DNA of 64,000 bases from Streptococcus suis (GCF_902702775.1 NZ_LR738724.1:496001-560000), one strand, 5' to 3'; counted from the first letter of the stretch, positions 1 through 9,810 are shown. The notes: a model not told the origin generated them from the sequence alone. Made by a program: numbers and translations.

Positions 1-291
1 ACTGTCACTTACAAAATAGAGACAGAAATAGAAAAGCAATCAGAAAAGCCCTTCTCTCTCATCGCAGTGATAAAGAATTTCAATAAGTATACTCACTATA
101 TTTATGGTGATCAAATTGCTTCTGCTGCGGGATTAGAAGTAGTGGCGCCACGAACAGAGAAGGTTCCGAAAGAGAAGAAAGAGAAAGAAGGCAAAGAACG
201 AAAGAAAGATCGTTCGAAAAAGAACCGGCACTCACACACAGAGCATAAAAAACAACATCGTACCAGAGAATTAACTGGACGTAAAAAATAG
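1..291 (+). CDS. C-terminal end of an unrecognised protein with a basic tail (partial)
   Basis: The frame is open from base 1 to a TAG at 289-291, so only the last 96 residues of a longer protein are present. The first half looks folded (it contains IYGDQIASAAGLEVV). The last ~45 residues are almost all Lys, Arg, Glu and His, ending RTRELTGRKK. Such a tail is typical of nucleic-acid- or ribosome-binding proteins, but that is inference only and I do not recognise the family. A GTG at 67 is in frame but need not be a start. A bidirectional terminator follows at 333-362. Confidence 0.6.
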   Translation, partial: TVTYKIETEIEKQSEKPFSLIAVIKNFNKYTHYIYGDQIASAAGLEVVAPRTEKVPKEKKEKEGKERKKDRSKKNRHSHTEHKKQHRTRELTGRKK

Positions 292-332
292 ATCGGCAGT
301 CAATCTCGGCTGTATAAGTAGACTGTATTGAT

Positions 333-362
333 AAAAGCTCCTGCAATTTTACAGGAGCTTTT
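333..362. terminator. bidirectional terminator between convergent genes
   Basis: AAAAGCTCCTG (333-343) pairs perfectly with CAGGAGCTTTT (352-362) around an 8-nt loop. A-tract and T-tract on the two sides let it serve both the partial gene on the left and the leftward zinc protease. Confidence 0.85.
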
Positions 363-378
363 ATTGATAGCGTAGAGG

Positions 379-1287
379 TTAAGGGTTCTCTACGGAGAAT
401 GTATCGGCGTGAGCAAGGTCACCATAGGTATAACCGAGATTAAACCATTTTTTCCTTTTCTCAGAAGTACCGTGGGTAAAACTGTCTGGAACGGTACGGC
501 CGTAGGCTTCCTGTTGAAGAGTATCGTCACCAACTGCATGGGCAGCATTCATAGCTTCGTCAATATCACCAGCATCCAAGATGCCCTGTCCATCAACATA
601 TTTGGCCCAGGCTCCTGCATAATAGTCAGCTTGCAATTCTAGGCGAACATTTAGCGCATTGCCTTCCTTATCGGATAGTCGAGCCCGTTTTTGATGGTAA
701 GCCCCAAGAACTTCTAATTCATTTTGAACATGGTGACCAACTTCATGAGCGATGACATAAGCCATGGCAAAGTCACCAGCAGCCTTATATTTGCTAGATA
801 ATTCTTGATAGAAAGAAGTATCAATATAAATCTTGCGGTCAGCAGAGCAATAGAATGGACCGGCTTGGGCGGAACCAACTCCACACCCGGTTTGGGTCTG
901 GTTAGTATAGAAAACCATAGTCGGTGCATTGTAGGTTAAACCATTGGCTTTAAATTCTTGGGTCCAAAAATCTTCTGTCGATCCTAAAACCTTACTCATG
1001 AATTCAGCATCTGCATCAGACACATCTGTACCAGTCGTTGTGACTTGACTCGATTGGTAAGGATTAGTCCCTGTTGATGGGGAAAGCAACCCACCAAGGT
1101 TTGACATGCCTCCGAAGGCTAATAAAAGGACAAGAACAAGTAGTTTTCCTTTCCAACCAAGTCGTGAAAAGAGTAGTCCCAATAGGACATTTCCGCCAGA
1201 TGAACCAGACGAGAAAGATGAGTTAGAACTGGATTGTCCCCTGCGGTCCTCAATATTAGAACTTTTTCGTAAATCATCAATTTTCAT
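379..1287 (-). CDS. membrane-anchored neutral zinc metallopeptidase (YpfJ family)
   Basis: 302-residue protein of the neutral zinc metallopeptidase family. A Ser/Gly-rich N-terminus leads into one hydrophobic anchor (about residues 48-62). The body follows, with HEVGHH at 181-186 (two zinc ligands and the catalytic Glu) and ELQADYYAG near 217 supplying the likely third ligand. Cys135 and Cys147 flank a segment often paired in the family. The substrate of these proteases is not established. I chose the ATG at 1287 because AAGGAG lies 7 nt before it; an upstream in-frame ATG (1314) has no such site. It is transcribed alone, facing a shared terminator. Confidence 0.85.
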   Translation of the reverse strand: MKIDDLRKSSNIEDRRGQSSSNSSFSSGSSGGNVLLGLLFSRLGWKGKLLVLVLLLAFGGMSNLGGLLSPSTGTNPYQSSQVTTTGTDVSDADAEFMSKVLGSTEDFWTQEFKANGLTYNAPTMVFYTNQTQTGCGVGSAQAGPFYCSADRKIYIDTSFYQELSSKYKAAGDFAMAYVIAHEVGHHVQNELEVLGAYHQKRARLSDKEGNALNVRLELQADYYAGAWAKYVDGQGILDAGDIDEAMNAAHAVGDDTLQQEAYGRTVPDSFTHGTSEKRKKWFNLGYTYGDLAHADTFSVENP

Positions 1288-1418
1288 ATAAATCTCCTTA
1301 GAACCTGTCAACAAGTTCTTATTTTCTCACAAACTATTATATAGCAAATTGTTGAAAAAAACACAGGAAAGCTATCGGAAATAATAGGCCTAGTTCTGTA
1401 TAAAAGTGCAAAATTTGG

Positions 1419-1424
1419 TATAAT
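1419..1424 (+). promoter_or_regulatory. extended -10 promoter of the xseA-recN operon
   Basis: TGG-TATAAT, an extended -10 element, lies about 30 bp before the xseA start; no convincing -35 is seen. Confidence 0.7.
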
Positions 1425-1453
1425 AGTAGGGATACAATATAGAAGGAGTGGAC

Positions 1454-2797
1454 ATGGTTGAATATTTATCGGTTAGTCATCTAACTAAGTATTTAAAATT
1501 AAAGTTTGACCGCGATCCGTATTTGGAGAAGGTGTATTTGACAGGTCAAGTGTCCAACTTCCGTAAACGCCCTAGCCATCAATATTTTTCGCTCAAGGAT
1601 GACAAGGCGGTCATCCAAGCGACCATGTGGGCAGGCGTCTATAAGAATCTGGGCTTTGAGCTTGAAGAGGGAATGAAAATCAATGTCATCGGGCGCATTC
1701 AGCTCTATGAACCAAATGGTTCTTATTCCATTGTCATTGAAAAAGCTGAGCCAGATGGTATTGGAGCCTTGGCTATCAAGTTTGAACAGCTCAAACAAGC
1801 TCTGACACAGGAAGGTTTATTTAAAGAAGAATTCAAACAGACCCTCCCTCGGTTTACCAAGAAAATCGGTGTCATTACCAGTCCAAGTGGAGCTGTTATT
1901 CAGGATATTATTACAACCGTTAGCCGACGTTTTCCAGGCGTAGAGATTGTTCTCTATCCGACCAAGGTGCAAGGAGATGGTGCTGCTCAGGAGGTTGTTA
2001 CCAATATTCAAAGAGCCAATGAACGGGATGATTTGGATGTTCTGATTGTTGGTCGTGGTGGAGGTTCTATTGAAGACCTTTGGGCATTCAATGAGGAAAT
2101 TGTGGTTCGGGCAATTTTTGAATCCCGTATTCCTATCATTTCCAGCGTAGGTCATGAAACCGATACGACCTTGGCTGATTTTGTAGCAGATAAACGAGCT
2201 GCTACCCCAACAGCTGCTGCAGAATTAGCAACACCTGTGACCAAGGCAGACTTACTGGGCTACCTCAATCAGCAGGAAAATAGAGCCTATCAGGCCATGA
2301 TCAATCGTTTGAAATTCCTGAGAGGTCAGCTTGATAAGATTAGCCAGTCAGTCATGTTCCGCCAGCCTGAACGCCTGTATGATGGTTATTTACAAAAATT
2401 AGACCGCTTGACCAATCAATTGCAGACACGGATGAAAGAACTATATAGCCAGCAGAAACAGGCTAGTCTCCTACTACAGCAACGATTACAAGGTGTGCAT
2501 CCAGGTCGTAAAGTAGAGAGTTTCCAAGAGAGAATTATCCAGCAGGAACGACTCTTGAAGAGCAATATGGCCAATATCTATGATAATAAGATGGCCAAGG
2601 CAGATAAGCTGATTGAGGCCTTGACCATGCTGGATACTAGTCGCATCGTGGCCCGTGGCTACGCCATGATTCGTCAAGATGGTCGGGTGATTGATAGTGT
2701 AGAAAATGTACAGATGGGTGAAAACCTAACCATCCAGATGAAGGATGGTCAACTTGATGTGGAGGTAAAACATGTCCAAACAGACGAAAACATTTGA
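1454..2797 (+). CDS. xseA: exodeoxyribonuclease VII large subunit
   Basis: 447 residues, the usual size. ExoVII degrades single-stranded DNA from both ends to short acid-soluble pieces; XseA is catalytic and binds several XseB chains. An N-terminal OB-fold DNA-binding domain (about 1-100) leads into the catalytic domain, with GVITSPSGA near 137 and [16 protein letters not shown] near 197, both strongly conserved. A long coiled-coil stretch follows (about 265-400). ATG 1454 is chosen over GTG 1448 because AAGGAG ends 5 nt before it while the GTG overlaps the ribosome site. First gene of a tightly packed operon ending with recN. Confidence 0.96.
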   Translation: MVEYLSVSHLTKYLKLKFDRDPYLEKVYLTGQVSNFRKRPSHQYFSLKDDKAVIQATMWAGVYKNLGFELEEGMKINVIGRIQLYEPNGSYSIVIEKAEPDGIGALAIKFEQLKQALTQEGLFKEEFKQTLPRFTKKIGVITSPSGAVIQDIITTVSRRFPGVEIVLYPTKVQGDGAAQEVVTNIQRANERDDLDVLIVGRGGGSIEDLWAFNEEIVVRAIFESRIPIISSVGHETDTTLADFVADKRAATPTAAAELATPVTKADLLGYLNQQENRAYQAMINRLKFLRGQLDKISQSVMFRQPERLYDGYLQKLDRLTNQLQTRMKELYSQQKQASLLLQQRLQGVHPGRKVESFQERIIQQERLLKSNMANIYDNKMAKADKLIEALTMLDTSRIVARGYAMIRQDGRVIDSVENVQMGENLTIQMKDGQLDVEVKHVQTDENI

Positions 2798-2987
2798 AGA
2801 AAACTTAGCTGAATTAGAAGGAATCGTAACCAAACTGGAGCGAGGCGATGTGGCTCTGGAAGAAGCACTTGCTGAGTTTCAAAAAGGAATGGTCCTATCG
2901 AAAGACCTACAAAAGACACTAGCAGAAGCTGAAAAGACCTTGGTCAAGGTCATGCAGGCGGATGGCAGTGAAGCGGAGATGAACTAA
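2772..2987 (+). CDS. xseB: exodeoxyribonuclease VII small subunit
   Basis: 71-residue, mostly helical and acidic protein matching XseB, starting [16 protein letters not shown]. It coats the coiled coil of XseA and is needed for nuclease activity. The reading frame begins 26 bases inside the end of xseA, an arrangement that couples translation of the two subunits. Its stop overlaps the ispA start by one base. Confidence 0.95.
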   Translation: MSKQTKTFEENLAELEGIVTKLERGDVALEEALAEFQKGMVLSKDLQKTLAEAEKTLVKVMQADGSEAEMN

Positions 2988-3856
2988 TGGTTGCAAGTAA
3001 ATTGCAGCGACTTGAGGATGCCATGGCAGACTTTTACCAACCTCAGGTAGCAGAACGCCTCAACCAATCGGTTCTTTATTCGCTACAGGCTGGCGGGAAA
3101 CGAATCCGCCCCTTGCTTTTATTGACCATCTTAGAGTCCTTTGGAATGGAATTAAAACAAGCTCATTACCAAGTGGCAGCATGTGTCGAGTTGATCCATA
3201 CGGGAAGTTTGATTCATGATGACCTGCCTGCTATGGATAATGATGATTACCGTCGTGGTCGCTTGACCAACCACAAGGTTTACGATGAAGCAACAGCTAT
3301 TTTAGCAGGGGATAGTCTCTTTCTAGATCCATTTGGTTTCCTAGCCCAAGTTGATTTACCAGCTGAGACCATCCTTGCTCTCGTGAGAGAGCTTTCCCAG
3401 GCATCTGGGACCTTTGGAATGGTTGCTGGTCAAATATTGGATATGGCTGGTGAAGGGCAGAATCTGACCTTAGAGCAATTACAAGCCATTCATGCCAATA
3501 AGACAGGGAAATTATTGACCTTTCCCTTTGTAGCAGCAGGTTTGATTGCAGGACAATCGAATGCGGTCATCAACCATTTGCGACAAGCAGGTCAATTAGT
3601 TGGTCTAGCCTTTCAAGTTCGGGATGATATTTTGGATGTGACAGCCACTTTTGAGGAAATCGGAAAAACTCCCCAAAAAGATGTAGTGGCTGAGAAGTCT
3701 ACCTACCCTGCCCTAATGGGCTTGGAAGCCTCAAAAATATTTCTAGAAGATAGCTTGAATCAAGCAATCAGCGAGCTAGATCAAGTGGCTAAACAAGTCC
3801 CATTTTCAACAGAAAAAATCAAAGAAATCATAGAAAGTTTACGAATCAATGGCTAA
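2987..3856 (+). CDS. ispA: farnesyl diphosphate (polyprenyl) synthase
   Basis: 289 residues, trans-isoprenyl diphosphate synthase. It condenses DMAPP/GPP with IPP to give farnesyl diphosphate, the precursor of undecaprenyl phosphate and quinone side chains. The first aspartate-rich motif is DDLPAMDND at 78-86, and the second, FQVRDDILD, lies near 212-220. GGKRIRPLL near 36-44 binds IPP. The substrate made here connects to the mevalonate cluster at 10.5-14.2 kb, which supplies IPP in streptococci. Chain length cannot be proved from sequence alone, although the genomic setting beside xseB is the usual one for ispA. Confidence 0.93.
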   Translation: MVASKLQRLEDAMADFYQPQVAERLNQSVLYSLQAGGKRIRPLLLLTILESFGMELKQAHYQVAACVELIHTGSLIHDDLPAMDNDDYRRGRLTNHKVYDEATAILAGDSLFLDPFGFLAQVDLPAETILALVRELSQASGTFGMVAGQILDMAGEGQNLTLEQLQAIHANKTGKLLTFPFVAAGLIAGQSNAVINHLRQAGQLVGLAFQVRDDILDVTATFEEIGKTPQKDVVAEKSTYPALMGLEASKIFLEDSLNQAISELDQVAKQVPFSTEKIKEIIESLRING

Positions 3857-4670
3857 GGAAAGAGTAGATGTACTAGCTTTTAAACAGGGGCTTTTCGAGA
3901 CGCGGGAGCAGGCCAAACGCGGCGTCATGGCTGGACTGGTTGTGTCGGTCATCAATGGCGAACGTTATGACAAACCCGGCGAGAAAATTGATGAGGGAAT
4001 TGAACTCAAACTCAAGGGGGAAAAACTCAAGTATGTCAGCCGTGGTGGTCTCAAATTGGAGAAGGCCTTGCAGGTTTTCCAATTATCAGTTGAGGGTCAA
4101 ACGACGATTGATATTGGGGCTTCGACAGGCGGATTTACGGATGTTATGTTGCAGGCTGGTGCCAAGCAGGTCTATGCAGTGGATGTCGGCACCAACCAAC
4201 TGGCTTGGAAATTGCGTCAGGACGAACGTGTGATCAGCATGGAACAGTACAATTTCCGCTATGCTGAGTTGGAAGATTTCGAATTTGGTCAACCAAGTTT
4301 TGCGTCCATTGACGTCAGCTTTATCTCATTGAGTCTGATTTTACCAGCACTCCATCGTATTTTAGCGGAGGGCGGCCAGGTTGTTGCCCTTGTCAAACCT
4401 CAATTCGAGGCTGGACGTGAACAGATTGGGAAAAATGGCATTGTCAAGGATAAATCCGTTCACTTGAAAGTTTTGGAAGAAGTGACAAACATGGCCGTGG
4501 AAACAGGCTTCTCAGTGAAAGCCCTTAGCTTTTCCCCTGTTCAAGGCGGTCATGGCAATATCGAATTTTTAGCGCACTTAGAAAAATCAACACAACCAAA
4601 CCAGATTGATAAAGAGGTCATAACAACTACAGTCTATCAAGCACATGAGGAATTTAAAAAGGATGAATAA
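3849..4670 (+). CDS. tlyA: TlyA-family rRNA 2'-O-methyltransferase / putative hemolysin
   Basis: 273 residues. An N-terminal S4 RNA-binding domain (about 4-62) is followed by an FtsJ-type Rossmann methyltransferase; the SAM loop DIGASTGGFTDVML spans 88-101 and VALVKPQFE carries the catalytic lysine. Mycobacterial TlyA methylates 16S and 23S rRNA riboses; in streptococci the exact targets and the reported haemolysin activity are less certain. The start overlaps ispA by 8 bases and the stop overlaps the argR start by 8 bases. Confidence 0.92.
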   Translation: MAKERVDVLAFKQGLFETREQAKRGVMAGLVVSVINGERYDKPGEKIDEGIELKLKGEKLKYVSRGGLKLEKALQVFQLSVEGQTTIDIGASTGGFTDVMLQAGAKQVYAVDVGTNQLAWKLRQDERVISMEQYNFRYAELEDFEFGQPSFASIDVSFISLSLILPALHRILAEGGQVVALVKPQFEAGREQIGKNGIVKDKSVHLKVLEEVTNMAVETGFSVKALSFSPVQGGHGNIEFLAHLEKSTQPNQIDKEVITTTVYQAHEEFKKDE

Positions 4671-5088
4671 ACGAGAAAGATTAGAAGTCATTAAAGATTT
4701 GGTAGTCCGATTTCCTATTGATACACAGGAAGAAATTGTTGAACGTCTAGAAGCAATGGGTGTCAATGCGACACAAGCAACGGTTTCACGTGACATCAAG
4801 GAACTTGGCATTATTAAGGTTCCATCAGCAGATAAGGGATATATTTACGGTTTACCAAAGGCAGGTCTTGTTAAGGTAAAATCGCAGAATGTTTTTGAAG
4901 TCTCAGTGATGGATAAAATGATTAATCTCCGTCTGGTACCCGGAAGTTCTGCTGTGGTAAAACGCCAGATTTTGGAACAATTTCAAGAACATGTTTTTTC
5001 AGTGATTGCTGATGATGACAGTATTCTGCTCATCGTTACAAACGAAGGTATTATTTCGCAAATCGAACAGACGGTTAGAGGGTGGTAG
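4663..5088 (+). CDS. argR: arginine repressor ArgR/AhrC family
   Basis: 141 residues. An N-terminal winged helix (about 1-70, with TQATVSRDIKELGI as recognition region) is followed by an arginine-binding, hexamer-forming C-terminal domain ending in DDDSILLIVTNEG and the IEQTV helix. It senses L-arginine and controls arginine synthesis or catabolism genes. Streptococci carry several paralogs; the one between tlyA and recN is the AhrC-like copy in many Firmicutes. ATG 4663 sits in ATGAATAA with the tlyA stop, indicating coupling; an ATG at 4645 is in frame but less likely. Confidence 0.92.
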   Translation: MNKRERLEVIKDLVVRFPIDTQEEIVERLEAMGVNATQATVSRDIKELGIIKVPSADKGYIYGLPKAGLVKVKSQNVFEVSVMDKMINLRLVPGSSAVVKRQILEQFQEHVFSVIADDDSILLIVTNEGIISQIEQTVRGW

Positions 5089-5090
5089 CC

Positions 5091-6752
5091 ATGTTACTAG
5101 AAGTGTCCATTAAAAACTTCGCCATTATTGAGCAGGTATCACTGAATTTTGAAAACGGGATGACCATCCTATCTGGTGAAACAGGTGCAGGTAAATCCAT
5201 TATCATTGATGCCATGAATCTGATGCTAGGGGCGCGTGCGACGACAGATGTTATCAGACATGGGGCCGCCAAGGCTGAGATTGAAGGGCTTTTTTCCTTT
5301 GAAAATAGCAGAGCTCTCGAGCAGATTTTGCTTGAACAGGGGATTGAAGTAGCTGACGAACTCATTATCCGTCGTGAAATCCTACAAAATGGCCGTTCGG
5401 TTAGCCGTGTCAATGGACAAATGGTCAATTTATCTGTCTTGAAACAGATTGGGCAATATTTAGTAGATATTCATGGTCAACATGACCAGGAAGAATTGAT
5501 GAAGTCTCAACACCATATCCGTCTTTTGGACAGTTTCGGAGAAGCTGAGTTTTGGAGTCTTAAAGACCGTTATCAGACAACTTTTGATGCCTATCGTAGT
5601 CTTCGTAAACGAGTTCTTGAAAAGCAAAAAAATGAGCAAGAACACAAGGCGCGGATTGAGATGTTGGAATACCAAATTGCTGAAATCGAAGCAGCAGACT
5701 TGAAGTCTGGCGAAGATATTCAACTCAATCAGGAACGCGATAAACTGCTCAACCACAAACAAATTGCAGATACACTGACCAATGCCTATGCACTATTAGA
5801 CAATGAAGATTTTTCAAGCTTGAACAACCTACGCTCAGCTATGAGTGACTTGCAAAGTCTGGAAGAATTTGATCCAGACTACAAACAGCTCTCTTCTAGC
5901 CTGACAGAAGCTTATTATGTCGTTGAAGATGTGATCAAGCGTCTCAGTGATGTGGTGGACAATCTAGACTTTGATGGCAATCGTCTCTTGCAATTGGAAA
6001 GTCGTCTGGATTTGCTCAATACCATTACGAAGAAGTATGGTGGAACTGTCGATGATGTTTTGGACTATTTTAGTAAAATCAGTGAAGAATACAATCTATT
6101 GACAGGCAATGATTTATCTGGTGATGATTTGGAAGTTCAGCTTAAGAACTTAGAGAAAGAATTGGTTGAACGAGCAGGTCAGCTCAGCCAATCACGCCAT
6201 GAATTAGCTGTTGTTTTAGAAGATATTATCCGCCAAGAATTGCAAGACTTGTATATGGAGAAAGCTCGTTTCCAAGTTCGATTTACCAAAGGAAAATTTA
6301 ATCGAGAAGGAAATGAAACGGTAGAATTTTACATCTCCACCAACCCAGGTGAAGACTTCAAGCCTCTGGTTAAGGTGGCTTCTGGAGGAGAATTGTCTCG
6401 GTTGATGTTGGCCATTAAGTCAGCCTTTGCCCGTAAAGAAGGTAAAACTTCTATTGTCTTTGATGAGGTGGATACAGGGGTATCTGGACGTGTGGCCCAG
6501 GCAATTGCCCAGAAAATTTACAAAATCGGACAATATGGGCAAGTATTGGCTATTTCCCATCTACCACAAGTCATTGCTATTGCAGATTATCAGTTCTTTA
6601 TTGAGAAAATATCCGATGAACATTCGACCGTTTCTCGTGTCCGTCTCTTGACCAAAGAAGAGCGTATTGAGGAAATTGCCAAGATGTTAGCCGGTGACAA
6701 AATCACAGATGCAGCCCGTAATCAAGCAAAAGAATTAGTAGAAAAAGGTTAG
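5091..6752 (+). CDS. recN: DNA repair protein RecN
   Basis: 553 residues, SMC-like ATPase that acts early in double-strand break repair and in processing transforming DNA. Walker A GETGAGKS is at 29-36, a long coiled-coil middle runs about 150-370, the ABC signature ASGGELSRLML lies near 427 and Walker B SIVFDEVDTGVSG near 454. ATG 5091 is used; an in-frame GTG at 5082 lies inside argR and reads MVAM before the conserved LLEVSIKNFAII start. Last gene of the xseA operon; its stop lies in a terminator stem. Confidence 0.96.
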   Translation: MLLEVSIKNFAIIEQVSLNFENGMTILSGETGAGKSIIIDAMNLMLGARATTDVIRHGAAKAEIEGLFSFENSRALEQILLEQGIEVADELIIRREILQNGRSVSRVNGQMVNLSVLKQIGQYLVDIHGQHDQEELMKSQHHIRLLDSFGEAEFWSLKDRYQTTFDAYRSLRKRVLEKQKNEQEHKARIEMLEYQIAEIEAADLKSGEDIQLNQERDKLLNHKQIADTLTNAYALLDNEDFSSLNNLRSAMSDLQSLEEFDPDYKQLSSSLTEAYYVVEDVIKRLSDVVDNLDFDGNRLLQLESRLDLLNTITKKYGGTVDDVLDYFSKISEEYNLLTGNDLSGDDLEVQLKNLEKELVERAGQLSQSRHELAVVLEDIIRQELQDLYMEKARFQVRFTKGKFNREGNETVEFYISTNPGEDFKPLVKVASGGELSRLMLAIKSAFARKEGKTSIVFDEVDTGVSGRVAQAIAQKIYKIGQYGQVLAISHLPQVIAIADYQFFIEKISDEHSTVSRVRLLTKEERIEEIAKMLAGDKITDAARNQAKELVEKG

Positions 6753-6767
6753 GTGACTAGCCTTTTT
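6742..6767 (+). terminator. terminator after recN
   Basis: AAAAAGGTTAG pairs with CTAGCCTTTTT (one G-T pair) around GTGA; the recN stop codon lies inside the stem. Confidence 0.8.
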
Positions 6768-6804
6768 GCTTATGTCCAAAGTTTATTTTTTGGTCAAAAT
6801 TTGT

Positions 6805-6810
6805 TATAAT
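6805..6810 (+). promoter_or_regulatory. extended -10 promoter of degV-family gene
   Basis: TGT-TATAAT; predicted start about 6817, leaving a ~29-nt leader before the ATG at 6846. Confidence 0.7.
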
Positions 6811-6845
6811 AGATGGCAAAATTGAAGAGAATTGTAGGATGAAAT

Positions 6846-7679
6846 ATGTCAAAGATTAAGATTGTTACGGATTCAAGTACGACTATCGAACCCAGTTTGG
6901 TCGAAGAATTGAATATAACAGTTGTTCCATTATCTGTAATGGTTGACGGAGTCGTATACTCTGACAACGATTTAAAAGAAGGAGAATTCTTGGAGCTCAT
7001 GCGTGGGTCAAAAAACTTGCCAAAAACAAGTCAGCCCCCAGTAGGACTCTTTGCGGAAACTTTTGCTGAATTGGCTAAAGACGGCAGTCAGATTATTGCC
7101 ATTCTCTTGTCGCATGCCTTATCAGGGACAGTAGAAGCTGCTAGACAAGGTGCAACCCTTTCTGGTGCTGATGTGACAATACTCGATTCAAGCTTTACAG
7201 ATCAGGCTGAAAAATTCCAAGTTGTAGAAGCAGCACGCATGGCACAAGCTGGTGCCAGCAAAGAAGAGATCCTTGCAGCTATTGAAACAGTCAAAGAAAA
7301 AACGGAATTATACATCGGTGTATCAACCCTAGAAAATCTAGTCAAGGGTGGTCGTATTGGACGTGTTCAAGGGATGTTGAGTAGCCTACTCAATATCCGT
7401 GTCATCATGGAAATGAAAGACCATCAGCTAACTCCGATTGTCAAGGGACGAGGCAATAAGACCTTTAAAAAATGGCTGGAAGAGTTCACGGCAACTCTAG
7501 CAGATAAAAAAGTAGCCGAGATTGGTATTTCCTATTCAGGAACGGCAGATTTTGCAAATGAAATGAAGGGTCAATTACAAGAGTACGTCTCAAAAGAAAT
7601 TTCTGTCTTAGAGACAGGCTCCATTATTCAAACTCATACCGGTGAGGATGCTTGGGCTATTTTGATTCGTTATGAATAA
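6846..7679 (+). CDS. DegV family fatty-acid-binding protein
   Basis: 277 residues. DegV proteins (FakB type) bind a fatty acid and present it to the kinase FakA for phosphorylation before entry into phospholipid synthesis. The family N-terminus is [20 protein letters not shown], and a second conserved block, LSGTVEAAR with DSSFTDQ, lies near 98-125. [14 protein letters not shown] near 160 is a typical DegV segment. The specific fatty acid bound cannot be read from sequence. It is followed with an 8-base overlap by the SGNH hydrolase gene, forming a three-gene envelope-related operon. Confidence 0.88.
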   Translation: MSKIKIVTDSSTTIEPSLVEELNITVVPLSVMVDGVVYSDNDLKEGEFLELMRGSKNLPKTSQPPVGLFAETFAELAKDGSQIIAILLSHALSGTVEAARQGATLSGADVTILDSSFTDQAEKFQVVEAARMAQAGASKEEILAAIETVKEKTELYIGVSTLENLVKGGRIGRVQGMLSSLLNIRVIMEMKDHQLTPIVKGRGNKTFKKWLEEFTATLADKKVAEIGISYSGTADFANEMKGQLQEYVSKEISVLETGSIIQTHTGEDAWAILIRYE

Positions 7680-8505
7680 CAGGAAGTTGATTCAAGGCTT
7701 TGTTTTCTTTTTTCTGGCAATTCTAGGGTCGATTTTTCTATTTCATCAACTTATTCCTGTTGCTTCATCTCGTATCTCCAGACAAGAGCTTACCGTATCA
7801 GAAAAAATCAGTTTTCGATATGTGGCACTTGGTGATTCTTTGACAGAGGGTGTTGGAGATACAACTGGACAGGGGGGCTTTGTTCCCTTGTTGGCTCAAT
7901 CTCTAACTAACGATTATGGTTATGAAGTAGATTATAAAAATTTCGGAGTTTCTGGGAATACCAGTAATCAGATTCTTAAGCGAATGAAGGAAGATGGAGA
8001 GCTGATAAGCTACTTAAAAACAGCAGATCTGTTAACTCTGACAGTTGGTGGCAACGATTTGCGCAAGGCTATTATTAAAAACATTGCCAATCTCAAAGTT
8101 TCAACTTTTGATAAGCCCGCAAAAGATTACGGAAAACGATTGGATACGATTATTAAGACAGCGCGTAAGAATAATCCAAATCTTCCCATCTATGTTGTCG
8201 GGATTTACAATCCACTCTACCTCAATTTTCCTGAATTGACAGAAATGCAGACAATTGTTGATAATTGGAATACTATGACAGAACAGATAACTGAAAAATA
8301 TCAACATGTCTACTTTGTTCCAATCAATGATTTGCTCTATAAAGGATTGGAAGGGGAGGCTGGTATTAGTCAAAATGGTAGCCAAGTTACCAATAATTTA
8401 CTGTATGAGGAAGACAGTTTCCATCCCAATAATACTGGATATGAGATTATGAAAAAAGCGATATTGGAGAGAATGAATGAGACCACGGAAAGCTGGGAAC
8501 CTTAA
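7672..8505 (+). CDS. membrane-anchored SGNH/GDSL hydrolase (YpmR-like)
   Basis: 277 residues. An N-terminal hydrophobic segment (about 8-30) anchors or exports the protein; the SGNH catalytic domain follows outside the membrane. Block I is ALGDSLTEG with Ser56, block II has Gly in GVSGNTS, block III is VGGNDLR, and block [12 protein letters not shown] supplies Asp and His. The family includes lipases and acetyl-esterases acting on lipids or cell-wall sugars; the substrate here is unknown. It overlaps the next gene (YpmS-like) by 29 bases, and this ypmR-ypmS pairing occurs in Bacillus too. Confidence 0.85.
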   Translation: MNNRKLIQGFVFFFLAILGSIFLFHQLIPVASSRISRQELTVSEKISFRYVALGDSLTEGVGDTTGQGGFVPLLAQSLTNDYGYEVDYKNFGVSGNTSNQILKRMKEDGELISYLKTADLLTLTVGGNDLRKAIIKNIANLKVSTFDKPAKDYGKRLDTIIKTARKNNPNLPIYVVGIYNPLYLNFPELTEMQTIVDNWNTMTEQITEKYQHVYFVPINDLLYKGLEGEAGISQNGSQVTNNLLYEEDSFHPNNTGYEIMKKAILERMNETTESWEP

Positions 8506-9073
8506 TATTTGGAAATGGCTATTTTTAGCCCAGATGGCTTTATTGATTGGTTGCGGAATAGTCCTCTATACACGGATTCAAACAGATAGAGAGGATTTAA
8601 CAAAGCTCGTTCAGACTAGTACAGAAGATACCAAGGTTGGGACCTTCTCCACTAATAGGGAACAGCTCAACCAAACCCTCACTAACTATCTAAAAGATTA
8701 TCAGACGGAAGAGTTTTCCTATCAATTATTCGTAACGAGTCAGCAAGTTGTTTTTGAAGGTAGCTATCAGATTTTTGGTGTGACTATCCCACTCTATATT
8801 TATTTTCAACCTAGCAAAATGGAAGATGGCAGTATTTTGTTACGGATAATAGAAATATCAGCTGGAAGTTTATCCTTGCCGAAAGCAGAGGTATTAGCCT
8901 ATTTACAAAAAAATTATAAACTACCTGCCTTTGTAAAAATAGACTCAGAACAAGCGCAAGTACAGGTTCAACTGACAGAACTGAAGAACAAATTTGGTCT
9001 GTATGGAAAGGCGAATACGATTGATTTGTACAACGATCAATTCATTGTTGATATCTACAGAAAAAGACAGTAA
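8477..9073 (+). CDS. YpmS family protein (DUF2140)
   Basis: 198 residues. A short basic N-terminus is followed by one transmembrane helix (about 11-29) and an extracytoplasmic domain rich in beta-strand segments, with the family motif VTIPLYIYFQPSKMEDGSI-like region near 105-123. DUF2140 proteins are of unknown function and are usually encoded next to a SGNH hydrolase, as here with a 29-base overlap. The gene ends the degV operon; hup is transcribed from its own promoter. Confidence 0.85.
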   Translation: MRPRKAGNLNIWKWLFLAQMALLIGCGIVLYTRIQTDREDLTKLVQTSTEDTKVGTFSTNREQLNQTLTNYLKDYQTEEFSYQLFVTSQQVVFEGSYQIFGVTIPLYIYFQPSKMEDGSILLRIIEISAGSLSLPKAEVLAYLQKNYKLPAFVKIDSEQAQVQVQLTELKNKFGLYGKANTIDLYNDQFIVDIYRKRQ

Positions 9074-9088
9074 AATAGCATTAAAAAC

Positions 9089-9117
9089 TTGACCAAACGC
9101 CTAAAATTCGGTACTAT
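9089..9117 (+). promoter_or_regulatory. hup promoter
   Basis: TTGACC (9089-9094), 17-bp spacer, TACTAT (9112-9117). One of the few promoters in the window with a good -35, fitting the high expression expected of HU. Confidence 0.75.
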
Positions 9118-9162
9118 ATAGAAGTGAGTAATAACTCAGAAAATTATTGGAGGACTTAGCAA

Positions 9163-9438
9163 ATGGCTAATAAACAAGATTTGATTGCAAAAGTTGCAGA
9201 AGCAACTTCATTGACTAAAAAAGACTCAGCAGCAGCTGTTGATGCAGTATTCGGAGCAGTAGCAGACTACCTTGCAGCTGGTGAAAAAGTACAATTGATC
9301 GGTTTTGGTAACTTTGAAGTTCGTGAGCGTTCAGCACGTAAAGGTCGCAACCCACAAACTGGTAAAGAAATCGAAATCGCAGCTTCAAAAGTTCCAGCAT
9401 TCAAAGCTGGTAAAGCTCTTAAAGACGCTGTAAAATAA
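9163..9438 (+). CDS. hup: DNA-binding protein HU
   Basis: 91 residues, the normal length of HU. It compacts and bends DNA as a dimer and is essential in streptococci. The beta-arm carries the family signature [21 protein letters not shown] (about 46-66), with the intercalating Pro in NPQTG. Codon choice is that of a highly expressed gene (GGT, GCA/GCT, CGT), unlike the neighbours. A strong ribosome site (GGAGGA) precedes the ATG. It is monocistronic, with a terminator right after the stop. Confidence 0.97.
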   Translation: MANKQDLIAKVAEATSLTKKDSAAAVDAVFGAVADYLAAGEKVQLIGFGNFEVRERSARKGRNPQTGKEIEIAASKVPAFKAGKALKDAVK

Positions 9439-9440
9439 TA

Positions 9441-9462
9441 AAAAGGTCCAGTGGACCTTTTT
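9441..9462 (+). terminator. hup terminator
   Basis: AAAAGGTCCA / TGGACCTTTTT hairpin starting three bases after the stop codon. Confidence 0.85.
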
Positions 9463-9653
9463 ATCTTTTGCTTGAAAACGGGAGAGCAAAACTGGGGATA
9501 GACTGTTTTATCCCCCGCCTAGAAATAAAAGAGCGAGGAATAACGTGAAAAAAGCCTATTGTATCAACGTTTCTACGTTGTGCAGTAGGCTTTTTTCTTG
9601 TTTAAGGGGCAAATAAGGGACAAAAACACTTTGCGTCAAAGATGGAGAAGCTT

Positions 9654-9810
9654 TATACTCAATGAAAATCAAAAGTAGCCTAGGAAACGAAGCCGAAGAT
9701 AGAACTCTGTTACTTTCTTATTTCAAGGTAATAGGTTGAAAACCTCCACTGGAGTTTTTCACTCATCAAGGCTCTTGACAACGGATAATTTTGATTTTCA
9801 TTGACTATTA
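9654..9810. repeat. RUP-like intergenic repeat, copy 1 (157 bp)
   Basis: Begins TATACTCAATGAAAATC and ends GATTTTCATTGACTATTA, a near-perfect terminal inverted repeat. The interior is almost identical to copy 2 (15692-15848). The ends match what I recall of the pneumococcal RUP element, a non-autonomous relative of IS630-Spn1 that inserts at TA. No transposase gene is present. Confidence 0.8.

Noticed and set aside
80..346. 88-residue minus-strand ORF at the left edge
   Set aside because: Antisense to the Lys-rich tail, which makes Phe/Leu/Ser-rich shadows; runs through the terminator.
9654..9810. RUP-like repeat as a full insertion sequence
   Set aside because: No transposase reading frame; only 157 bp.
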